Source: Flavobacteriales bacterium CG_4_9_14_3_um_filter_32_8
Lineage (GTDB): Bacteria; Bacteroidota; Bacteroidia; Flavobacteriales_E; Vicingaceae
Assembly: GCA_002790175.1 (NCBI GenBank)
Contig: PFUQ01000223.1
Location: forward strand, 1 to 6,144
Length of the DNA stretch: 6,144 nucleotides
Direction of reading: 5' to 3'
In this document: positions 1 through 5,052 of the stretch, one piece after another
Numbering within the stretch: position 1 is the first letter of the stretch
Layout: every line of letters starts with the position of its first letter
Notes under the pieces: generated by a model
What the model was told of the DNA's origin: nothing
What the model saw: only the letters and a program-made list of their open reading frames with translations
The model's database searches: none
Program-made: the position numbers and the translations under genes

Positions 1-56
1 CTATTTCAAAAAAATATAACGCAGTCAGATTGTTTGTTATCTTTGTTCTCATTGGG

Positions 57-152
57 TTTTCATAGTTTTTCATATACTGCTTCAAATTTTATTACATTAT
101 CCAGATAGTGTTTCAAAAATTTTCATTGTCTCTAAAAAACTATGAAAATTTT
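57..152. repeat. AT-rich inverted repeats downstream of tgt
   Basis: This stretch lies in the 165-nt region left of tgt, where no gene is identified. The 14-mer at 57-70 (TTTTCATAGTTTTT) is the exact reverse complement of 135-148. A second pair, 116-126 and 142-152 (11 bp, AAAATTTTCAT against ATGAAAATTTT), could form a hairpin with a 15-nt loop starting 14 nt past the tgt stop. The two pairings share the 142-148 arm, so they are mutually exclusive. Neither is followed by a clear U-tract in the tgt direction, so a terminator role is only a guess. Low complexity makes chance matches easier here, although 14 exact pairs is more than I would expect. Confidence 0.4.
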
Positions 153-165
153 GATGCGAATCAAT

Positions 166-1296
166 TTATAGAACCCCCCTTAATTGTTTAATCATCATTT
201 TTTTCCAATCGTAAAAAGTGTCTTCCATAATTTTTTCTCGTGCTTCATTAACTAACCAAAGATAAAAGCTTAAATTGTGTAAGGTGGCAATTTGTGCACC
301 TAAAATTTCTTTTGAAATGATGAGGTGTCTTAAATAGGCTTTCGAATAATAACTATCCACATAACTCGTTCCATTGGCATCTATTGGAGAAAAATCATTT
401 GCCCATTGTTTATTTTTAATGTTGATGGAACCGTTTTTGGTAAAAAGCATTCCATTTCTTGCATTTCTAGTAGGCATCACACAATCAAACATATCAATGC
501 CTAACGCAATATTTTCTAAAATATTTATTGGAGTGCCAACGCCCATTAAATAACGAGGTTTATCTTCGGGTAAAATATCGGTAACAATTTCGCACATGGC
601 ATACATTTCGTCATCAGGCTCGCCAACCGATAAACCACCAATGGCATTTCCTTCTCGACCAAAAGAAGCTATTTTTTCGGCTGATTGAATTCTTAAATCT
701 TTATAAACACTGCCTTGTACAATCGGAAATAATGTTTGAGAATAACCGTACAAAGATTCTGTAGTATCAAACCGTTCGCAACAACGTTTTAGCCAACGAT
801 GTGTCATGTGCATGGAGTTTTTTGCATATTTGTATTCGCATGGATAAGGTGTACATTCATCAAAAGCCATAATAATATCTGCACCAATAGTCCGCTGGAT
901 GTCCATTACATTTTCTGGAGTAAATAAATGTTTTGAGCCATCAATGTGAGAAGAAAAAGTAGCACCATCCTCTTTTATTTTCCTTCTGGCGGATAAGGAA
1001 TACACTTGATACCCACCGCTATCGGTCAATATAGGCCTGTCCCAATTCATAAATTGATGCAAACCACCGGCTTGTTGAATGATGTCGATACTTGGCCGTA
1101 AATACAAATGATAGGTATTTCCTAAAATAATTTGGGCTTTGGTATCATTTTTTAGCTCTAGTTGATGAACTCCTTTAACCGAAGCAGCAGTGCCAACTGG
1201 CATAAAAATAGGTGTACGAATTTCTCCATGGTCGGTAGTGATGATGCCTGCTCTCGCTTTTGATTGATTGTCTTTTTTTTCTAGTTTGAACTTCAT
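166..1296 (-). CDS. tgt: Queuine/preQ1 tRNA-guanine transglycosylase
   Basis: The enzyme swaps the guanine at wobble position 34 of GUN-anticodon tRNAs for a queuosine precursor (preQ1 in most bacteria) in the cytoplasm. It is a single TIM-barrel protein of 376 residues, the normal bacterial length. Visible motifs, with roles assigned by analogy to the Zymomonas enzyme, are TDSGGYQ with the general-acid aspartate D92, MAFDEC with D146, VQGS with Q194, GGLSVGE at 220-226, and FDCVMPTRN with the nucleophile D271. The usual C-x-C-x2-C zinc motif is replaced: the aligned positions are G309, S311 and D314, while the fourth ligand, H340, remains. From memory, Bacteroidota Tgt proteins commonly show this. 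The ATG at 1296 gives the expected MKFKLEK start. A run of six G lies just before the stop. The gene is divergent from the glycosyltransferase, and its likely promoter lies about 35 nt upstream. Identification is secure. Confidence 0.97.
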   Translation of the reverse strand: MKFKLEKKDNQSKARAGIITTDHGEIRTPIFMPVGTAASVKGVHQLELKNDTKAQIILGNTYHLYLRPSIDIIQQAGGLHQFMNWDRPILTDSGGYQVYSLSARRKIKEDGATFSSHIDGSKHLFTPENVMDIQRTIGADIIMAFDECTPYPCEYKYAKNSMHMTHRWLKRCCERFDTTESLYGYSQTLFPIVQGSVYKDLRIQSAEKIASFGREGNAIGGLSVGEPDDEMYAMCEIVTDILPEDKPRYLMGVGTPINILENIALGIDMFDCVMPTRNARNGMLFTKNGSINIKNKQWANDFSPIDANGTSYVDSYYSKAYLRHLIISKEILGAQIATLHNLSFYLWLVNEAREKIMEDTFYDWKKMMIKQLRGVL

Positions 1297-1331
1297 TTAA
1301 TTTATTAACTATTTGTGTTTTAAAACTTGGT

Positions 1332-1339
1332 CAAAGATA
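1332..1339 (-). promoter_or_regulatory. Candidate -7 promoter element of tgt
   Basis: Read on the minus strand, this is TATCTTTG, a full match to the Bacteroidota -7 consensus TAnnTTTG. Transcription would start near 1326 and leave a leader of about 30 nt before the tgt ATG. No TTG -33 box lies at the usual distance (17-23 nt upstream); the nearest resemblance is a CTG. The call therefore rests on one short motif in the right place. Confidence 0.4.
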
Positions 1340-1363
1340 ATTATTTAGCCCAAAGTATCAGAT

Positions 1364-1371
1364 TACATTTG
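1364..1371 (+). promoter_or_regulatory. Candidate -7 promoter element of the glycosyltransferase operon
   Basis: TACATTTG matches TAnnTTTG in full, but it ends only 4 nt before the ATG at 1376. If it is used, transcription would start at or next to the start codon and the mRNA would be leaderless. No convincing TTG -33 box lies 17-23 nt upstream. A chance match in AT-rich DNA is quite possible. Confidence 0.25.
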
Positions 1372-1375
1372 AGAA

Positions 1376-2524
1376 ATGGATGCAAAGGAATTAATAAAGT
1401 TTTTAGAATTTAATAATTGGTGGGATTATTTGGTAATTGTTTATTTGATAAGTTTTAGTATTCAACTTTTTTATTACCTCTTTGTATTTTCCAAATTGGC
1501 TTTTTTCAAGAGACCTGAAATTGATGAAAATCAAAAATTAGCTCCAGTTTCTGTAATTATTTGTGCAAAAAATGAACGGGACAATTTATTGGAATATTTA
1601 CCCATGTACTTGAGTCAGGATTATCCACAATTTGAAGTAATAGTTGTAAATGACAATTCGGTAGATGATTCGGATGATGTGTTGAAAGCATTTTCCTTAC
1701 AGTTTAAAAACCTAAAAATTGTTACTATTCCAGATACTGATCGATTTTTTAGAAGCAAAAAATTGGCTTTAACACTCGGTATTAAAGCCGCCCAATATGA
1801 TAATTTACTGTTGACCGATGCCGATTGCAAACCTTCTTCAACTCAATGGATAAAATACATGAGTCGATACCAAAAGGATAAAAAAATAATTTTAGGATTT
1901 GGTGGTTATGAACGTAAAAGTGGATTGCTAAACAAACTCATTCGGTTCGAAACATTTTACACCGCTTTACAATATTTATCTTTTGCATTGGATAAAATTC
2001 CATACATGGGGGTAGGGCGAAATTTAGCGTATCAGTCGGATTTGTTTTTTAACAATAAAGGGTTTGCTACACACATGCATATTTTATCGGGCGATGACGA
2101 TTTATTTGTGAATGAAGTCGCTAACAATCAAAATACTCAAGTTGTAATCCATCCAGATGCATTTACCATTTCTAATCCAAAAATGGGCTATAAAGCATGG
2201 TTTAGACAGAAAAAAAGACATTATAGTACTGGTGCTCATTATAAATTGAAGCATAAAATAATGTTGGGTTTACTACAAGTTTCCCAATTTATTTTTATCG
2301 GCTTATTTCTTCTTTTGGTCATTAAATTAAGACCAGTTTATCTAATAGTTGGGGTATTTATGATGAGATATATCGTTCAAATGCTTATTTTTAAGTTTTC
2401 GGCAAACAAAATTGGAGGAAAAGATTTAATAATTTTGTCACCAGTATTTGAATTATTTTTTATGATTTTCAATCCAATTTTGGTAATTTCAAATCAAATT
2501 AATAAAAGAAATAAATGGAATTAA
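1376..2524 (+). CDS. Membrane-anchored family 2 glycosyltransferase
   Basis: This is probably an inner-membrane enzyme that transfers sugars from nucleotide-sugar donors in polysaccharide or glycolipid synthesis; donor and acceptor cannot be read from the sequence. It has 382 residues. One hydrophobic helix lies at about 19-39. A GT-A domain follows, with VSVIICAKNE (58-67), VNDNSVDDS (91-99), the metal-binding DAD (148-150), MGVGRNLAYQ (211-220) and an acidic SGDDD (238-242) in the place of the catalytic-base ED motif. Three more hydrophobic segments lie at about 300-318, 320-340 and 351-372. The processive-type QxxRW motif appears as QKKRH (278-282), with His for Trp. The layout recalls poly-N-acetylglucosamine synthase-like GT2 enzymes, but that similarity is loose. 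The ATG at 1376 is the first ATG in a frame that carries the whole N-terminal helix; no Shine-Dalgarno is visible. The 3' end overlaps the sigma factor gene by 10 nt, implying one transcript. Confidence 0.88.
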   Translation: MDAKELIKFLEFNNWWDYLVIVYLISFSIQLFYYLFVFSKLAFFKRPEIDENQKLAPVSVIICAKNERDNLLEYLPMYLSQDYPQFEVIVVNDNSVDDSDDVLKAFSLQFKNLKIVTIPDTDRFFRSKKLALTLGIKAAQYDNLLLTDADCKPSSTQWIKYMSRYQKDKKIILGFGGYERKSGLLNKLIRFETFYTALQYLSFALDKIPYMGVGRNLAYQSDLFFNNKGFATHMHILSGDDDLFVNEVANNQNTQVVIHPDAFTISNPKMGYKAWFRQKKRHYSTGAHYKLKHKIMLGLLQVSQFIFIGLFLLLVIKLRPVYLIVGVFMMRYIVQMLIFKFSANKIGGKDLIILSPVFELFFMIFNPILVISNQINKRNKWN

Positions 2525-3123
2525 ACTCAAATTTATCACCCAAAGCAAAAATAGATTTTGAATTGGTATGTAAAGCTAGAGATGAGAATAATGAAAAAGC
2601 TTATGCCACCTTATTGGCTAAGTACAAAGATTCTATTTATTTTATGATGTTTAAAATGGTTAAAAATGCCGATGATGCCGATGATTTAACCATTGAAGCA
2701 TTTGGTAAGGCATTTAATAGAATTCATCAATACACACCCGATTTTGCTTTTAGTACTTGGTTGTTTAGAATAGCCACCAACAATTGCATCGATTTTATCA
2801 GAAAGAAAAAAATGAATACGCTTTCTCTCGATAAAACTACAGATGATGGTGAAGGCGGAGAGTTGAGTTTCGAAATCAAATCACCTAATTTAGACCCTGA
2901 AGAGCGTATCATTAGAAAACAAAAAATTAGAATAATGCGCGAAATTGTTCAACAATTAAAACCTCGTTATCGAGAATTAGTTGTTTTGCGTTATTTTAGA
3001 GAATTGTCGTACGAAGAAATTGCTGAAGAAATTCAATTGCCATTAGGAACAGTAAAAGCACAGCTGTTTAGAGCAAGAGAAAAACTTTATTTGTTGATGC
3101 AAAATAAAAAAGGAAATATTTAA
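2515..3123 (+). CDS. RNA polymerase sigma factor, sigma-70/ECF type
   Basis: This sigma subunit directs RNA polymerase to a subset of promoters; its regulon cannot be read from the sequence. The 202 residues contain just two conserved sigma regions. Region 2, about 29-97, holds the DDLTIEAFGKAF core-binding segment and the FSTWLFRIATNNCIDFIRKKK promoter-melting and -10 recognition segment. An acidic linker at about 104-130 follows. Region 4, about 140-193, ends in a helix-turn-helix (LSYEEIAEEIQLPLGTV and the following FRAREKL). Regions 1.1 and 3 are absent, as in extracytoplasmic-function sigma factors. The ATG at 2515 lies inside the end of the glycosyltransferase gene (10-nt overlap), so translation is probably coupled. 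No anti-sigma or membrane-sensor gene is adjacent. I recall close relatives of this protein being widespread in Bacteroidota, so it may be a core rather than an accessory sigma factor. Family assignment is firm; physiological role is unknown. Confidence 0.93.
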   Translation: MELNSNLSPKAKIDFELVCKARDENNEKAYATLLAKYKDSIYFMMFKMVKNADDADDLTIEAFGKAFNRIHQYTPDFAFSTWLFRIATNNCIDFIRKKKMNTLSLDKTTDDGEGGELSFEIKSPNLDPEERIIRKQKIRIMREIVQQLKPRYRELVVLRYFRELSYEEIAEEIQLPLGTVKAQLFRAREKLYLLMQNKKGNI

Positions 3124-3132
3124 AAGAATGCT

Positions 3133-3195
3133 GGAAGTCCGAAGCCCGAAGACGGAAGTCGGAATTTTCTTCGGACATCCAACTTCTAACTTAAA
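3133..3195 (+). repeat. Degenerate 7-nt-period repeat forming a hairpin before rsmG
   Basis: The spacer between the sigma factor gene and rsmG parses into nine heptads without gaps. The first five follow SGAAGNC (GGAAGTC at 3133 and 3154, CGAAGCC at 3140, CGAAGAC at 3147, and a decayed copy at 3161). From 3168 the units switch to a reverse-complement-like form (TCTTCGG at 3168, ACTTCTA at 3182). The strand switch creates a stem in which 3132-3144 pairs with 3169-3181, 12 of 13 positions matching (a single A-A mismatch), around a 24-nt loop. It is visibly more GC-rich than its surroundings. The last unit ends 2 nt before the rsmG ATG, so any rsmG leader carries it. No T-run follows the stem, so it is not a classical terminator. 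Function is unknown; RNA folding or a repeat-expansion relic are both possible. Confidence 0.75.
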
Positions 3196-3197
3196 AG

Positions 3198-3821
3198 ATG
3201 AACATCATAACAAAATATTTTCCTGATTTATCCGAAAATCAAATTACACAATTTAATCAGTTAGGTTTTTTGTATAAAGATTGGAATTCTCAAATTAATG
3301 TAATTTCCAGAAAAGATATCGACGAACTTTATTTAAAGCACATTTTACACTCGTTAGGAATCGCAAAAGTGATACAATTTAAGGATAAAACGAAAATTTT
3401 AGACGTTGGAACAGGTGGAGGATTTCCAGGCATTCCTTTGGCTATATTGTTTCCAAATGTCGATTTTGTATTGGTTGATTCTATTGGGAAAAAAATTAAA
3501 GTGGTTCAAGAAATTGTCAATAAAATTGGCTTATCCAATGTTAAAGCCTATAACAAAAGAGCCGAAGAAATAAAGGAACAATTCGATTTTGTAGTAACTC
3601 GTGCTGTTGCTCAAATGAATAAATTTATTCCTTTAATTAAGGGGAAAATGAAAGTGGATAGTTTTAATGAACTTAAAAATGGCATTTTATTTTTAAAAGG
3701 AGGAGATTTAACAGAAGAGATAGCCGAAAGTAAAAAAACAGTCAGTATTTTTCCTTTATCAACTTATTTTAATGAAGAATTTTTTGAAACCAAAGTAGTG
3801 CTTTATACTCGGGTAAAGTAA
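3198..3821 (+). CDS. rsmG: 16S rRNA (guanine-N7) methyltransferase RsmG (GidB)
   Basis: RsmG uses S-adenosylmethionine to methylate N7 of G527 (E. coli numbering) in the 530 loop of 16S rRNA; loss of the enzyme in other bacteria gives low-level streptomycin resistance. The 207 residues match the E. coli length. The Rossmann-fold SAM site shows as ILDVGTGGGFPGIPLAI (67-83), with the ribose-contacting acidic residue in LVDSIGKK (92-99, D94), followed by RAEE (121-124) and TRAVA (134-138). The N-terminal WNSQINVISRKDIDELYLKHILHSL segment (29-53) is also typical of the family. The ATG at 3198 gives a standard start, MNIITKYFP. It lies 74 nt after the sigma factor stop on the same strand; I see no promoter match in the spacer, so read-through from upstream is plausible. 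It converges on lysA with only 25 nt between stop codons. Identification is secure. Confidence 0.97.
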   Translation: MNIITKYFPDLSENQITQFNQLGFLYKDWNSQINVISRKDIDELYLKHILHSLGIAKVIQFKDKTKILDVGTGGGFPGIPLAILFPNVDFVLVDSIGKKIKVVQEIVNKIGLSNVKAYNKRAEEIKEQFDFVVTRAVAQMNKFIPLIKGKMKVDSFNELKNGILFLKGGDLTEEIAESKKTVSIFPLSTYFNEEFFETKVVLYTRVK

Positions 3822-3826
3822 AAAGG

Positions 3827-3896
3827 TTTCGGGTTTAGAGTTCACATCACGAATTATTGGTTTCACTAACTACTTTCCCTTGTCCTTTGTCCCTTT
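3827..3896. repeat. Second degenerate 7-nt-period repeat, spanning the lysA 3' end
   Basis: Two blocks of heptads flank the lysA stop codon. Block one, 3827-3847, lies between the rsmG and lysA stops and has units TTTCGGG, TTTAGAG and the weaker TTCACAT. Block two, 3876-3896, lies inside the lysA reading frame and has units TCCCTTG (3876), TCCTTTG (3883) and TCCCTTT (3890). The 28 nt between them is too decayed to assign but is an exact multiple of seven, so both blocks share one phase. The sequences differ from the array before rsmG; only the period is shared. Each block has only three units, so chance cannot be excluded for either alone. Confidence 0.55.
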
Positions 3897-5052
3897 CATC
3901 TAATTTTCCATAAACTGCTTTCACCAAATCTCTTAAGTTGTATTGCGAAGCCATTACTTCTCCATAAGCACCACAAGAATTAATGGCAATAAGGTCACCT
4001 CTTTTGGTGGTAGGAAGCATTAACGCTTTACCAAAACAATCGGACGATTCGCAAATTGGACCAACAACATCATACCGATTAATTTCATTAGAATTACTTG
4101 TTAAATTTTCAATGGCATGTACTGCTTGATAAAGTGCAGGTCTTATTAATTCTGTCATGCCAGCATCTACAATAACAAAATTGGTATTTACTCCTTTTTT
4201 TACATACAATACTTTGGTAATTAAAGTTCCACATTGTCCCACAATAGATCTCCCCAACTCAAAGTGTAATTGTTGTTTCGGTCGTAAAGCAATAAAATTG
4301 TTAAACAACTTAAAATATGCATTGAAATCCGGAATGAGATTTTGCTTTGGATTTTCATAAGCTATTCCTAAACCTCCACCAACATTAATATGGTCAACAA
4401 TAATTTGATGATCGTAAAACCATTCTTGTATTTCGTTGACTCTTAAGCAAAGTCCTTTAAAAGCAGTTAAATCAGTTATTTGTGAGCCGATATGAAAATG
4501 TAAACCAATCAGTTTTAGGTTTTTTAATTTTTCTAAAACCGTTAGTACTTCTTCTAACTCCCATCTGTTAATGCCAAATTTATTTTCTTCTAAACCTGTG
4601 GTAATGTAATGATGGGTGTTAGCATTTACATTCGGATTTATTCTTAATGCAATTTGGGCAATTTTATTTTTTTTAACTGCTAATTCGTTGATTACTTCTA
4701 ATTCGGGAATGGATTCACAATTAAAACAAAAGATATTGTTGTCTAACGCAATATTTATTTCTGTATCAGATTTTCCAACTCCTGCAAAAACAATTTGTTC
4801 AGGAGGATAATTACACGTTATTGCTTTTTTAATTTCATTACCACTTACGCAATCTGCACCTAATCCATAGGATTGAATTAATTCTAAAATTTCGGTATTC
4901 GTATTGGCTTTAAAAGCATAATGAATATGGTAATTAAATGGTTTAGAAGCTTTGGTTGCAGCATCTAAAGTAGCTTTTAATAACTCCAGTTGATAATAAT
5001 AAAACGGAGTTAGAATGTTACTGAAACGTGTTATTTCTGTTTTACTAAACAT
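3847..5052 (-). CDS. lysA: Diaminopimelate decarboxylase
   Basis: LysA is a PLP enzyme that decarboxylates meso-diaminopimelate to L-lysine, the last step of lysine synthesis. It acts in the cytoplasm as a dimer with active sites at the interface. From the ATG at 5052 the protein has 401 residues. Visible sites are the PLP lysine in YAFKAN (K48), HFHIGSQ (185-191, H187), the phosphate-binding VGGGLG (224-229), ELGR (265-268, Leu where many homologues have Pro), substrate-side R304 in LIRPALY, CESSD (334-338) with the catalytic cysteine donated across the interface, and GAYG with Y363. The recognisable family sequence ends near residue 381; the last 20 residues are charged and coincide with a heptamer DNA repeat. 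A TTG at 5058 would add two residues, but the ATG is preferred: it overlaps the aspartokinase stop by 8 nt, a usual coupling arrangement. The gene is evidently cotranscribed with aspartokinase. Function is secure. Confidence 0.96.
   Translation of the reverse strand: MFSKTEITRFSNILTPFYYYQLELLKATLDAATKASKPFNYHIHYAFKANTNTEILELIQSYGLGADCVSGNEIKKAITCNYPPEQIVFAGVGKSDTEINIALDNNIFCFNCESIPELEVINELAVKKNKIAQIALRINPNVNANTHHYITTGLEENKFGINRWELEEVLTVLEKLKNLKLIGLHFHIGSQITDLTAFKGLCLRVNEIQEWFYDHQIIVDHINVGGGLGIAYENPKQNLIPDFNAYFKLFNNFIALRPKQQLHFELGRSIVGQCGTLITKVLYVKKGVNTNFVIVDAGMTELIRPALYQAVHAIENLTSNSNEINRYDVVGPICESSDCFGKALMLPTTKRGDLIAINSCGAYGEVMASQYNLRDLVKAVYGKLDERDKGQGKVVSETNNS

Noticed and set aside
1621..1830. 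Minus-strand open frame of 69 codons inside the glycosyltransferase gene
   Set aside because: It lies wholly antisense to the conserved GT-A core and has no recognisable family features.
2668..2685. Tandem 9-bp duplication GCCGATGAT in the sigma factor gene
   Set aside because: It encodes the acidic DD-containing stretch normal for region 2 of this family; two copies are adequately explained by codon choice.
2727..2912. Minus-strand open frame of 61 codons inside the sigma factor gene
   Set aside because: It is antisense to conserved sigma regions and low in complexity; a by-product of the coding sequence opposite.
3799..3820. Small hairpin at the rsmG 3' end as a bidirectional terminator
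   Set aside because: The stem is about 8 bp with two G-U pairs and no proper U-tract on either strand.
3133..3901. CRISPR array
   Set aside because: The repeats are 7-nt degenerate units with no unique spacers, and no cas genes are present.
4157..4360. Plus-strand open frame of 67 codons inside lysA
   Set aside because: It is antisense to the LysA barrel and C-terminal domain, with no motif or start signal.
4616..4810. Plus-strand open frame of 64 codons with hydrophobic residues inside lysA
   Set aside because: The apparent membrane-like segment is the reverse reading of conserved LysA codons; no promoter or initiation signal supports it.
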